A stretch of 63,351 nucleotides of DNA from Bacillus sp. HF117_J1_D. Lineage in GTDB: Bacteria > Bacillota > Bacilli > Bacillales > Bacillaceae_C. Numbering within the stretch: the stretch's first letter is position 1; every line of letters begins with the position of its first letter. Positions 1 to 8,400 of the stretch are shown here, piece by piece. Location: contig JAABNQ010000015.1 of the NCBI GenBank assembly GCA_009928435.1, positions 1 through 63,351 on the forward strand, read 5' to 3'. Made by a program: the position numbers and the translations under genes. The notes below the pieces were generated by a model. That model ran no database searches. It worked only from the letters and a program-made list of their open reading frames with translations, and was not told where the DNA came from.

Positions 1-354
1 AGGCTGGAGCCCTTTTTGTATTTAGAAACTAGATTTCACTTTCGTAATTCAGGATTAATACATAATCGCAATCTAGAATTATTCCATAAAAAAGTAACAT
101 TATATAAATGGGAGGGAAATGGAGAACAGATTGATCAAGTGAATCTTAGTGAATACACTGGTGAGTTTATAATAGAAAAAACTCAGATTGATATTCAGGA
201 AATGAATAAACTTCAAGCTATACGGCTTTTACACCCTGACCAATCAACCAAATTTTATCGAGAGAAAATGGAATATAGTAATAGGCAGTTAAAGACTATA
301 CAGGGCTATCTCGATGAATTGGATGGTAAGGGTAGAAACAGCTATTTTGTGTAG
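1..354 (+). CDS. C-terminal part of an unrecognised protein, cut by the window edge
   Basis: The frame is open to the first base of the window, so the gene starts upstream; the first possible internal start is a TTG at 16 with no ribosome binding site. The visible 118 residues are polar and charged, with no membrane segment or signal peptide, and end in a lysine- and glutamate-rich helical stretch. I do not recognise the family. The next 600 bases hold only decayed transposase pieces, so this could itself be a remnant of a larger gene. Confidence 0.35.
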   Translation, partial: RLEPFLYLETRFHFRNSGLIHNRNLELFHKKVTLYKWEGNGEQIDQVNLSEYTGEFIIEKTQIDIQEMNKLQAIRLLHPDQSTKFYREKMEYSNRQLKTIQGYLDELDGKGRNSYFV

Positions 355-393
355 CAAAAATTAGATCTGAATAAAAGAGGAAGAGTGGTCCTT

Positions 394-487
394 TTGATGG
401 ATGGTAAGGATCGTGCACTAGATAATATTATTACCGAGTGATTATGGAGGACTGATCAAGTATGAAGAAGTTAATTTAAAAGATTAG
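394..487 (+). pseudogene. Decayed fragment of an IS3-family orfB (integrase) gene
   Basis: In the frame at 397 the sequence reads MDGKDRALDNIITE, then a stop, LWRT, and after a frame change YEEVNLKD and another stop. This matches the stretch just after the second catalytic Asp in IS3-type OrfB proteins (family pattern S-MDGKGRALDN-ERLWR-KYEEV). Two stops and one frameshift in under 100 bases make it dead. It belongs to a different element from the intact IS at 14649-16332, whose corresponding stretch reads CIDNAPMESFFGHFK. Confidence 0.5.
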
Positions 488-604
488 GAGCCCCCCTTAA
501 CTATAATAAGTTATCAACATGATGCTTTATGTTAGCGCTAGGCAGAGAGTTATCGTATAGCTCATATTTAAAATAATTTAAGATTAAATAAAAAAGGCAC
601 TGGT

Positions 605-800
605 TGTACTGCCCCAAAGTTAGAATCACAAATCAAACTTTTGGGGTGTTTTCTTATGGATAAATATGATGAATATTTTCATGGTTGTACTGGAGTATCT
701 GGATGGCTCAATCGGATATAAAAACCTTGCACGCAAACACGGTCAAGCAAAAAGTTAAAGTCAGCTTGACAAAGAGTGGCTTATCAAATTTGTGGGATAG
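605..800 (+). pseudogene. Left-end remnant of an IS3/IS150-type element with broken orfA
   Basis: A TGTACTGCCCCAAAGTTAGA-like end at 605, with the inverted match AACTTTTGGGG at about 637, is typical of an IS150-group terminus. An ATG at 656 opens a short frame that soon shifts. At 687-755 the sequence reads VLEYLDGSIGYKNLARKHG, the first helix-turn-helix of IS150-type OrfA, ending in TAA at 756. A further frame gives QLDKEWLIKF. No matching right end was found, so only the left tip survives. Confidence 0.5.
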
Positions 801-862
801 TTTTCTTTTCGAAAAGGACAAATCGGGGTAAAAATGTTCCAATCGTTATGAAATAGTTACCT

Positions 863-900
863 AAAAAAGGCTTACTCAGCTATTCTGATTAAGCCTTTTA
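863..900 (-). terminator. Rho-independent terminator of the minus-strand group at 956-3352
   Basis: AAAAGGCTTA and TAAGCCTTTT form a 10-bp stem around a loop of about 14 bases. Read on the minus strand it is followed by a T-rich run, and it lies 56 bases after the stop of the DUF2306 gene. Confidence 0.7.
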
Positions 901-955
901 CCTCATGTGAAATGTATATACACAAAGAGAAAGGAATCCCAACGAAAATGACTTT

Positions 956-1570
956 TTATAAGAATGCTCTTTTTCTAATGATGAATTCTGCTATAAGTAG
1001 ATTAAGAGTCCAACATAACCAGACAGCTATCGTGTAGGCATTTCCATAGGAAAAATTCATCGCGTTATGGGCAATGGCTACGATTATATAAATAGTCATA
1101 TTCGCAAAGGAAAGAAAGAAGCTTCGAATGATCCATTGACTATGTAAGGTTACTTTTTGTCTCTTGATGTACCAATAACCAAGGATAGTTGTTCCGAGCC
1201 ATAATGTATTTAAAATAAGAAACCCTATTGTGCTTGGCCATCCCCCAGTTGCAAAGAAAGAGACATAGACTCCGGGAATGAAATTTAAGATGATAGACAA
1301 GACATACAATCGGCCATTCCAACGGTGGAACTTGATAGATTTCACTCGTATTCTTTTAATAACTCCTAATGGGCCAGTGAGAAGCGAAATAATAGCCAGC
1401 AAAATATGAATTCGGATCATTAAAATCCATAGGGATTGATCTGTTAAAATCAGATCTTTTCTAGAAATAAATTTTTCGAAAGTAGGATCAACCATAAAAT
1501 TCTTTGAAAATGTATGAAATACCCACATGATTGGGAGGAGTAAAATGATTACTCCAATAGTTTTTTTCAT
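956..1570 (-). CDS. DUF2306-family integral membrane protein
   Basis: This 204-residue protein has about six hydrophobic segments. The conserved region is R-x-H-I-L-L-A-x-x-S-L-L-T-G-P near residues 52-67, followed by a K-x-H-R-W-N-G-R-L-Y motif, as in DUF2306 (COG5395) membrane proteins, whose role is unknown. GGAGGAATAGACCTA precedes the ATG. It is the last gene of a tight minus-strand group: 24 bases separate it from the next membrane gene upstream, and a terminator follows. The conserved histidines might bind haem or metal, but that is only a guess. Confidence 0.75.
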   Translation of the reverse strand: MKKTIGVIILLLPIMWVFHTFSKNFMVDPTFEKFISRKDLILTDQSLWILMIRIHILLAIISLLTGPLGVIKRIRVKSIKFHRWNGRLYVLSIILNFIPGVYVSFFATGGWPSTIGFLILNTLWLGTTILGYWYIKRQKVTLHSQWIIRSFFLSFANMTIYIIVAIAHNAMNFSYGNAYTIAVWLCWTLNLLIAEFIIRKRAFL

Positions 1571-1594
1571 TAGGTCTATTCCTCCATTGAATGT

Positions 1595-2029
1595 TTAGGA
1601 AAACAAACTGCGATTTGTCATCATAAAGATAGAAGCAATGATGAGTAAAAATGTGATCCAGCTATACCATTTTAACTTTGACACATGTTCTAATAATTTC
1701 TTCTCAGGGTTCTCTGCAAAAATGATCCTTTTTATGTTTTTATGCAGCATTCCTATCAGGCCACCAATAAGGATCAGCAGCAGGATTGCAATCCCTATCC
1801 ATAGGATAGAAGGATAGGATGAATGCGCAACGACCATCCAAACCCCTGAAATCATTAAAAGAACTAATGCATAATGACTTGATCGAGTAAAACTCAAAGC
1901 TGTTTTAAGTGCTGTCTTTAATTCATTACCCGTGCGAGAAAAAAAGCTATTCATTACTAAAGGGAGAGCTAGCAAGCTCCCCAAAAATAAAGCATTAACT
2001 ACATGAAGAAATACAATAATTGAATACAT
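1595..2029 (-). CDS. Small four-helix membrane protein (DUF2269-like)
   Basis: A hydrophobic protein of 144 residues with four predicted membrane helices (about 3-25, 45-67, 76-97 and 121-140) and a basic loop H-K-N-I-K-R after helix three. The overall form resembles DUF2269-type predicted membrane proteins; that assignment is tentative. I place the start at the ATG reading MYSIIVFLH because GGAG lies 8 bases before it; the GTG three codons upstream overlaps the binding site. It begins 16 bases after the DJ-1/PfpI gene and is probably co-transcribed with both neighbours. Confidence 0.6.
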   Translation of the reverse strand: MYSIIVFLHVVNALFLGSLLALPLVMNSFFSRTGNELKTALKTALSFTRSSHYALVLLMISGVWMVVAHSSYPSILWIGIAILLLILIGGLIGMLHKNIKRIIFAENPEKKLLEHVSKLKWYSWITFLLIIASIFMMTNRSLFS

Positions 2030-2044
2030 CGTTCCCACTCCATT

Positions 2045-3049
2045 TTAAGAAATACGATGTCCAGATAATTTAGATGAAGGAAGCATTCCAGCTTTTGCTT
2101 CACCATACATCTTGTTTCCAACTACAGTAACGATAAATTTTAAAGTAAGACGCATGGGCTTAGTCACTTTCATGGACCACTTTAATTGATTCCCTTCAAG
2201 TACAGGTTTGTTCAAAGCGACAATTTCTTCTCCTTGCTTTGCAGTTCCTACTATTTGTCCATCCTTAGAAGTTAAATCTAATAAAACGGAAAGTTTTCCA
2301 ATAGGAGTGGAAATGGTAGTATCCCATTCCCCTTGAAAATTAACATTCTTATTAGTTTGGTAAGAGGAATGATCCCTTGTCGCTTCAATTGGATTTTCTT
2401 GTTGGCTTTCTTTAGGTGCATTTCCTTCAGCTTTCCAAACCGTACCCCTCCGTTCATACTCAAATAATTGTTCCACAGCAAGTGCTATCCGAGGACCTAA
2501 TTCTCGTTCAACTAAGTAAAGAGCGACATCGAGCCCTGAAGTAACGCCACCGCCAGTAACAAGATCGCCATCATCTACGATACGAGCATTAACTGGAATA
2601 GCGTTGGTAGCACTCAAAAGACCCATTCCCATATGATGCGTTACTGCATGGCGCCCCTTTAATAAACCATCCATTGCTAAAATGAGAGAACCCCCACAAA
2701 CTGTGGAAAGTAAAATATCAGCTTTCTTCATTGCTTCTCGTAGTAGATTGCTTAATTCAGTTTCAGCGGCTTTTTTTAATTTTACGGGAATGGAATCTGG
2801 CCCATTATCATGAACAGTACCAGATGCTCCCGGAACAAGAATGATCCCTTTACGGGATAAATCAAATTTACCAGTTGCTTGAAGTTTTAACTGATTAATC
2901 CCACTTGTAACCATTCCCGCACCTTCAGCGGACACAAGCTCTACTATTATCTCTTCATTGGAGAACATGGCAGCAGCAGAAAATACCTCATATGGTGCAA
3001 GGGCATCTAATAAATCAAATCCATCAAATAATACAATTTGAACATGCAT
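2045..3049 (-). CDS. DJ-1/PfpI-family protein with an added C-terminal beta domain
   Basis: Residues 1-195 form a DJ-1/PfpI (class I glutamine amidotransferase-like) domain: MHVQIVLFDGFDLLDALAPY at the N-terminus, the nucleophile elbow STVCGGSLILA with Cys118, and a following THHMG. After a polar linker (about 215-240) comes a second domain of about 95 residues beginning GEWDTTISTPIGKL, rich in beta strands, of the sort also found attached to secreted hydrolases. The start at MHVQ is chosen because GGGGGTAATATGT precedes it; an in-frame ATG 14 codons upstream has no binding site. DJ-1/PfpI members include isonitrile hydratases, chaperones and AraC-like sensors, so the activity cannot be named. 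Confidence 0.75.
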   Translation of the reverse strand: MHVQIVLFDGFDLLDALAPYEVFSAAAMFSNEEIIVELVSAEGAGMVTSGINQLKLQATGKFDLSRKGIILVPGASGTVHDNGPDSIPVKLKKAAETELSNLLREAMKKADILLSTVCGGSLILAMDGLLKGRHAVTHHMGMGLLSATNAIPVNARIVDDGDLVTGGGVTSGLDVALYLVERELGPRIALAVEQLFEYERRGTVWKAEGNAPKESQQENPIEATRDHSSYQTNKNVNFQGEWDTTISTPIGKLSVLLDLTSKDGQIVGTAKQGEEIVALNKPVLEGNQLKWSMKVTKPMRLTLKFIVTVVGNKMYGEAKAGMLPSSKLSGHRIS

Positions 3050-3130
3050 ACATATTACCCCCATTTTAAAATAGTTATCAGTCGAAACCATCCGGTCTAA
3101 TTTGAGATTCTGTGACGCTTGAGTCTTTTC

Positions 3131-3352
3131 TTATTTTATAAGAAGATCTTTCAACCTCTGATATTCCGCCTCGTCAAGCTCTCCCTTGGCTAAGCGGCTT
3201 TGAAGAATCGAGGTGATGTTTCGGTCTCCTTGTCTGGAAGCACGATAACGATATCGAATTTCAAATATTCGAACCGCCGCAAAACAGAAAAGGGTAAGAC
3301 AAAACAATGCACCGAATGGAAAGAACGCGAAACTGTCATTTTCGAACCCCAT
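3131..3352 (-). CDS. Small SHOCT-domain membrane peptide
   Basis: A 73-residue protein with one N-terminal membrane helix (about 8-28), a basic stretch RYRYRASRQ, and a C-terminal SHOCT motif (SRLAKGELDEAEYQRLKDLL). SHOCT is a short helical module that often ends oligomeric or membrane-associated proteins. AAGGAGGATTTTCAA precedes the ATG. It is the first gene of the minus-strand group and lies 82 bases before the DJ-1/PfpI start. Confidence 0.7.
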   Translation of the reverse strand: MGFENDSFAFFPFGALFCLTLFCFAAVRIFEIRYRYRASRQGDRNITSILQSRLAKGELDEAEYQRLKDLLIK

Positions 3353-3429
3353 TTGAAAATCCTCCTTTTAAGTAGTTAAAGAGTGGGCGAAACGTTGCAC
3401 TCAGTTTGTGGTGGATATTCGCTGATCGC

Positions 3430-3549
3430 TCACAATGAAAGAATAACCTTTAAGTGTCACAAATGATGGTGCGAAAAAGTCACGAAACAATCACAATCCA
3501 TTATCAAACCTATAACTTTCCTTGTTCCTTATGGAAAAAATGATAAACT
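3430..3549 (+). promoter_or_regulatory. Direct TCAC(A/G)A repeats and possible sigma-A promoter of the two-component system
   Basis: Four direct copies of TCACAA/TCACGAA start at 3430, 3457, 3480 and 3491, ahead of TTGTTC at 3522-3527 and TAAACT at 3544-3549 (16-base spacer). OmpR-type regulators bind direct repeats, so autoregulation is plausible. This is inference only; the promoter match is weak. Confidence 0.3.
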
Positions 3550-3609
3550 AAACATGAAATTTGATTGATAGGTTTATCTAGGGAGAATCGGGGGAAAGGT
3601 GGGATTTTC

Positions 3610-4296
3610 ATGAAGGAATTACAGACGATTCTAGTCGTGGATGACGACAAAAGCATTGCCGAACTATTGAGGGACTTCTTAGAGAATGACGGTTTTCATG
3701 TGGAAACTGCTTATAATGCCACTGAGGCACTGGCTGTGCTTAAGCATAGTACAATTCATTGCATCATACTTGACATCATGATGCCAGGAAAGAATGGTTT
3801 CGAGTTATGTCGGCAGATTCGTATGGAAAGCAACGTACCCATCCTTTTCTTGAGTGCTCGCAGCGATGATGTAGATAAGATCCGTGGTCTGGCACTTGGA
3901 GGAGATGATTATATAGTTAAAACCGCTTCACCAGGTGAGATTGTTGCCAGAGTGAAGGCTGTATTACGACGCTTCAGTACTCACCAAGAATTGAAGAGGA
4001 GGGTATTGGATTATGGACGTCTTACGCTGGATTTGTCCACAAGAGAAGTATTTGTAGAAGGGCGACCCATCTCACTCACACCGAAAGAGTATGATTTGCT
4101 GCTATTGTTTGCCGAACATCCAAAATATGTTTTTTCATATGACCAATTACTTGAAAAATTTTGGAGTGGAATTGGCGACAAACATACCATTCGTGTCCAT
4201 CTAAGCCGACTTCGTGAGAAAATTGAAGCCGATCCGAATGATCCACAATTCATAATCAATGTATGGGGCATCGGCTATCGTTTCAAAGGTGAATAA
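3610..4296 (+). CDS. OmpR-family response regulator
   Basis: The product has 228 residues. The receiver domain (1-120) contains the acidic pocket VVDDD, the phosphoacceptor Asp55 in LDIMMPG and S/T near residue 82. The winged-helix DNA-binding domain (about 130-227) ends in HTIRVHLSRLREKIE...GIGYRF. The start is the ATG after GGGGAAAGGTGGGATTTTC. One base separates its stop from the ATG of the sensor kinase. Oddity: the usual receiver motif Y-x-x-K-P-F reads YIVKTAS, so the conserved cis-proline after Lys104 is a threonine. The signal and regulon are unknown. Confidence 0.9.
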   Translation: MKELQTILVVDDDKSIAELLRDFLENDGFHVETAYNATEALAVLKHSTIHCIILDIMMPGKNGFELCRQIRMESNVPILFLSARSDDVDKIRGLALGGDDYIVKTASPGEIVARVKAVLRRFSTHQELKRRVLDYGRLTLDLSTREVFVEGRPISLTPKEYDLLLLFAEHPKYVFSYDQLLEKFWSGIGDKHTIRVHLSRLREKIEADPNDPQFIINVWGIGYRFKGE

Positions 4297-4297
4297 A

Positions 4298-5614
4298 ATG
4301 AAAACAATTCGCATTCGTAAGTTTACAATACTCAGCTTATTTCTCATCCTCACTTTGCCATGGCTATTTTATGTAGCCGCGCATTTTATTGAAACGAAAA
4401 CTGTCAGATTAGGAATGGATGATTCTCAAAAAGAGAATGTGGAAGCGACGATTCGCTTGATCGAGACAAACACCGATAAATGGACAGACCCCGCCTGGCA
4501 GGAACAATTGAGCAGACAGTTAGAGAAAATGAATATGGATGTGTCGATTCTATCTGACTCAAATCAGGAGGTTTTCCGAACGGACTCTAAACGGGAGCCC
4601 TCCTTTAAGCGAACAGAGCATTTTTCCATCATTCAGGATGATCAAGTACTTGGAAGGGTTGCTATTTATCAAGCAAATTCAAAAGTAACTCAAATGATTG
4701 CGGCATTCGTTGGTCTATTATCGGCTTTTTTTGTTGTCGGATATGCCATTCGAAGATATATTCTCATACCTCTGGAGAAAACGAGCCAATGTGCTCGGCA
4801 GATTGCAGAAGGAGATTTGGATGTCCAGTTACCTTCATCCAGGATCACAGAAATTGCTGAAGTTCATGACGGATTTAAAGTGATGGTAGATGGTCTAAAT
4901 GAATCTTTTCAAAAACAAGTGGAATTAGAAGATGAACGGCGATTTGTGATTGCTGCTGTGGCCCATGATTTACGGACACCGTTATTCGCCTTACGGGGTT
5001 ATTTGGACGGCCTAGAGAAAGGCATTGCCGATTCGCCGAATAAAATGGAAAAATATTTGGCGGTTTGTAAGGAAAAGTCAGCGCAATTGGACCGACTTGT
5101 AGAAGAACTTTTTACATTTACAAAGACAGAATATTTAGATGCGGAACTTAAAGAAAACACGGTTGATCTTCCACTTGTGTTACAGAAGTCGATTGACAGC
5201 CTGATTCCTTTAGCTCGGAAAAAGCACATCTCGATTATCGTGGATCATTTTGGAGAGGATTGCATAATCATGGGCGATTCGCACTTACTGGAGCGAGCTA
5301 TGAACAATTTATTGGATAATGCGGTCAGACATACACCATGCTACGGTAAGGTTTTTGTACAATGCTTTAAGAATGATAACAAAGTGATCTTTACTGTTCA
5401 GGATACAGGGGAGGGTTTCTCTTCGGAGGACCTCCAACGAGTATTTGAACCACTATATCGTGGGGAAGCATCGAGAAATCGTTCAACCGGTGGCGTCGGG
5501 TTAGGATTGACTATTTCAAAAAAAGTCTTTAGGCGACATGGGGGTGACCTAGTGGTAGATAACCATTCAGACGGTGGTGCACTTCTGAGAGGTTGGATCC
5601 CTTCCCTTGGCTAA
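4298..5614 (+). CDS. Sensor histidine kinase, partner of the upstream regulator
   Basis: The protein has 438 residues with two membrane helices (about 10-28 and 141-162) that bracket an extracytoplasmic domain of about 110 residues. A HAMP linker follows, then the dimerisation helix with phospho-His in VAHDLRTPL, and a HATPase domain with N-box (NNLLDNAVRH), G1 (DTGEGF) and G2 (GGVGLGL). The start is the ATG one base after the regulator stop, so the pair is translationally linked. The sensor domain does not show a named fold. Confidence 0.9.
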   Translation: MKTIRIRKFTILSLFLILTLPWLFYVAAHFIETKTVRLGMDDSQKENVEATIRLIETNTDKWTDPAWQEQLSRQLEKMNMDVSILSDSNQEVFRTDSKREPSFKRTEHFSIIQDDQVLGRVAIYQANSKVTQMIAAFVGLLSAFFVVGYAIRRYILIPLEKTSQCARQIAEGDLDVQLPSSRITEIAEVHDGFKVMVDGLNESFQKQVELEDERRFVIAAVAHDLRTPLFALRGYLDGLEKGIADSPNKMEKYLAVCKEKSAQLDRLVEELFTFTKTEYLDAELKENTVDLPLVLQKSIDSLIPLARKKHISIIVDHFGEDCIIMGDSHLLERAMNNLLDNAVRHTPCYGKVFVQCFKNDNKVIFTVQDTGEGFSSEDLQRVFEPLYRGEASRNRSTGGVGLGLTISKKVFRRHGGDLVVDNHSDGGALLRGWIPSLG

Positions 5615-5741
5615 CAACTCTCTGTTCTTATTTCGGACCTAACCAAAAACAATGAGATGAAAAGGATACAAGTTGTTTTTGCTGCTTGGTGGATCGATGA
5701 ATGACTTTCACGCAAAGATATACTTTTATGGAAAATTAAAT

Positions 5742-5782
5742 AGCCCAGGAAATCAGCAAAATCTGATTTTCCGGGCTTCTTT
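5742..5782. terminator. Hairpin terminator, first of two near-identical copies
   Basis: AGCCCAGGAAATCAG pairs with CTGATTTTCCGGGCT (two mismatches) around AAAAT, followed by TCTTTTTAT. It can serve the histidine kinase gene on the plus strand. From its loop to its T-run it matches the hairpin at 9860-9905 over about 31 bases. Confidence 0.7.
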
Positions 5783-6094
5783 TTATATAATCTCTACTTT
5801 TTCACGCTTCGTGCTCATTGGTAAAGGCTCATCTGAGTTAAATTTCTTCAACACATTTTCTGTGAGTTTCGAGATGTTGTTGTCATAGTTGTTATGGGAT
5901 AAGCTTCCGCAGTAAGAGATGGAACTGGTGGAGAATACTGCGCCTCCGTTTGGTGTCGGATAGTAGACCATGTCCGCTCTTATTCTTGGGTTCTCATCTC
6001 CTTCCTGCCATACCTGGGACGTTGAAGTAAAGAGTATGAGAGAGGAAGCATTGTCATAACTGCTGCTTATATTAAACCAATTGTTTCTTCTTAT
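5783..6094 (-). pseudogene. C-terminal fragment of an N,N-dimethylformamidase large-subunit homolog
   Basis: On the minus strand a frame of about 103 codons reads IRRNNWF, then SSYDNASSLILFTSTSQ, NPRIRADMVYYPTPNGGAVF, SISYCGSLSHNNYDNNISK and TENVLKKF, ending in TAA. The YDNASSLILF / DMVYY-TPNGGAVFS / CGSLSHN-YDNN pattern is the C-terminus of the N,N-dimethylformamidase beta-subunit family. There is no start codon with a binding site, a stop lies immediately upstream (near 6095), and RRNNW is followed too soon by SSYDN, so an internal deletion is likely. The intact enzyme would be several hundred residues longer. It is a relic. Confidence 0.65.
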
Positions 6095-6579
6095 TTAGAC
6101 CAATTAAGCAACCGCTTTCAAGATTGAATCTATGTAAAAAGGACATCTTTAAAACGGGATGTCCTCTATTAATTTTATCCCCTTCAAGTTTGATGTTATT
6201 AATCACTCTCTATGTTCGTGAACTCGGCCCCAAAGTCATGTACATGGTACGAAAGTGTATCATTTTATCATCTAAATATTGTAAAGAGGGCTTTATTGTA
6301 TAATTGAAAACCATACGCTGGTCGTATTACAGGCAAAGTAAACTTAGTAAATGATTTTTGGCAAGTGGAAAAAAGGAAGGTATCTATTTTGGTCTACTAA
6401 ACGAGGATGGAACCATAACGCTTGAACTCCAGTGAATTTTGAAGGGGGAAATAAAAAAGTTATCGAAAAACGACTGTTTAAGAGATTGAAAACGAGGCAT
6501 TAACAAACCCGCAAAGGATTTTCCTCTGCGGGCTCCACACATAAAGTGCAACATATTCTGGGAAGATGACTGCGGTTCA
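6095..6579. other. Intergenic stretch with two hairpins
   Basis: No convincing gene. AGGACATC (6140) and GATGTCCT (to 6165) form a terminator-like hairpin. A hairpin at 6508-6532 (CCCGCA...TGCGGG) followed on the minus strand by TTTGTT is the likely terminator of the TRAP operon. A short plus-strand frame near 6370-6436 (GIYFGLLNEDGTITLELQ, then stop) is coding-like, but has no start or partner. Confidence 0.5.
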
Positions 6580-7881
6580 TCATTTCAAGTGATCCGGCAG
6601 GATGGTAACGATTTCCGGAAAGATCAGTATGAGTACAAGGCACAGGATCATCATCATGAGCATAGGGATGACTCCCCGGAAGATGCGTTGAATGGGTACG
6701 TCTTTTGCTACGCCGCTGATGATGTAGACACTGAGGCCAAGCGGGGGAGTGACCAATCCGATGTTCATGACCAGAATCATGACTACCCCAAACCAGACGC
6801 CGTCAAATCCTAACATGGTGATCAGCGGATAGACGACCGGCAATGTAAGAACAAAGATTGCAATTCCTTCCAGGAAAAGCCCTAAAATAAAATAGACGAT
6901 CAAGATGCAGATCATGATGACCATTGGCGGCAGATCCAATTCAGAGACAAATTTCGTCGTAAGGGAGGGGATTTTGCTTAATGCCAGAAACTTACTGAAA
7001 ATATCTGCCCCGATCAGGATGAAAAAGATCATGGCAGTCAGTCTCGTTGTTTCGTTCAAAGAGGTCTTGAAATCTGCCCAGCTCAGCCTTCTCGTTGCAA
7101 CCGCTAACAAGAAGGCTCCGAAAGCACCTACTCCTCCAGCTTCCGTTGGTGTGAAAAAACCAAAATAAATCCCGCCGATACTGATGGCAAATAATAGTAA
7201 GAATGGCCAGACACTGTTCAATGATTTGATTTTTACACCCAGAGGTTTTTTATCTGTAACCGGAGCGATTGAAGGCTTCCTCAAAGCCATGATATAAATG
7301 GCAATCATGAATAAGGCCATCTGCAGCAAACCTGGAATGAGCCCGGCAATCAGTAGTTTGCCGATGGGTTCCATCGTTAGAATACCGTACAGTACAAGAA
7401 TGACGCTTGGCGGGATCAAAATTCCTAATGTCCCTCCGGCGGCAACACAAGAGGTTGACAGGGCTTCGTCATACTTGTATTTTTTCATCTCCGGCAACGC
7501 AATCCGGGCCATGGTCGCAGTTGTCGCATTCACCGAACCGGAGATGGCGGAGAACAGCGCACTTGTTCCGATTGTAGTAATCGCAAGGCCGCCCCGTACA
7601 TGCCCGATCCAGGCGTCAACAGCTCTGTACAGATCATTTCCGAATCCGCTGTATGATAGGAACATTCCCATCAAGATAAATAGCGGAATGACACTTAAGG
7701 AATAGGAGCTGGCTGTAGAAAACGGCGTCGTCCCTAGCTGGACGAGCGCGGTATCCCATCCTCTAATCATGCCAAGCCCCCAGATCCCGACAACAATGAG
7801 CGATACACTGACCGGAACCCTGAATAAAAAGAGGACAAGCAAAGCAATAATTCCAATAATACCTAATAATTCTGGGCTCAT
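6580..7881 (-). CDS. dctM: TRAP transporter large permease (DctM type)
   Basis: A 433-residue, very hydrophobic protein with 12-13 predicted membrane helices. The DctM signatures are visible: the early PVSVSLIVVG segment, SGSVNATTATMARIALPEMKK, GGTLGILIPPSVILVLYG, and the late TPPLGLSVYIISG. This subunit forms the sodium-coupled path of tripartite ATP-independent periplasmic transporters. Its ATG overlaps the small-permease stop by four bases. It is the last gene of the operon, with a hairpin about 50 bases after the stop. The substrate cannot be told from the permease. Confidence 0.93.
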   Translation of the reverse strand: MSPELLGIIGIIALLVLFLFRVPVSVSLIVVGIWGLGMIRGWDTALVQLGTTPFSTASSYSLSVIPLFILMGMFLSYSGFGNDLYRAVDAWIGHVRGGLAITTIGTSALFSAISGSVNATTATMARIALPEMKKYKYDEALSTSCVAAGGTLGILIPPSVILVLYGILTMEPIGKLLIAGLIPGLLQMALFMIAIYIMALRKPSIAPVTDKKPLGVKIKSLNSVWPFLLLFAISIGGIYFGFFTPTEAGGVGAFGAFLLAVATRRLSWADFKTSLNETTRLTAMIFFILIGADIFSKFLALSKIPSLTTKFVSELDLPPMVIMICILIVYFILGLFLEGIAIFVLTLPVVYPLITMLGFDGVWFGVVMILVMNIGLVTPPLGLSVYIISGVAKDVPIQRIFRGVIPMLMMMILCLVLILIFPEIVTILPDHLK

Positions 7882-8381
7882 TTCTTATTCACCGCCATTC
7901 TAAAGCATGTAACCGCTTTGAATAATGCTGTCAAAGCGAAAATAATCAGGGTAAAAGTAATCACAAACAAGAACGGGTGAATAGGTAGAGCTAAGTCCGT
8001 CGTGGTTGTCATTCTTCCCATCAAACGCACACCATTGTCGAAAATATGCAAAGCCATGAAGAAAAGGACAGCAGTGATGAGCAATTCCACAATTCCATTG
8101 ATGACATGCTGGACTTTTTTAGAAAAGCGTTCGACTAAAAAGTCAATAGTCACATGATCATTATGGCGGTGGGTGATCGCCAGTGCAAAAAACACAAGCA
8201 TAGCCGAAGCGAGTTCTGTCATTTCAAATGCGCCTTTTACTGGCTTGTTAAAAATGTTCCTGCTGAGCACATCAAATGTGATGATGGCCATAATTAACAG
8301 AAGAAACAGGTTGGAAATAATCTGTTGCAAATCGGCGATTTTGTTGACTACTTTTTCTATTTTTCCAATCATATTATTCAT
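7878..8381 (-). CDS. dctQ: TRAP transporter small permease (DctQ type)
   Basis: A protein of 167 residues with four membrane helices, the usual form of DctQ subunits. It carries the family pattern of R-N-x-F (SRNIFNKPVKGAFEMTELA) between helices one and two and a conserved HRHNDHVTIDFL. I start it at the ATG reading MNNMIGK, with GGGAG about 11 bases upstream; the GTG four codons earlier sits on the binding site. It lies between the binding protein (19 bases upstream) and the large permease (4-base overlap). Confidence 0.9.
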   Translation of the reverse strand: MNNMIGKIEKVVNKIADLQQIISNLFLLLIMAIITFDVLSRNIFNKPVKGAFEMTELASAMLVFFALAITHRHNDHVTIDFLVERFSKKVQHVINGIVELLITAVLFFMALHIFDNGVRLMGRMTTTTDLALPIHPFLFVITFTLIIFALTALFKAVTCFRMAVNKK

Positions 8382-8400
8382 AGGTGTGCACACTCCCGAA

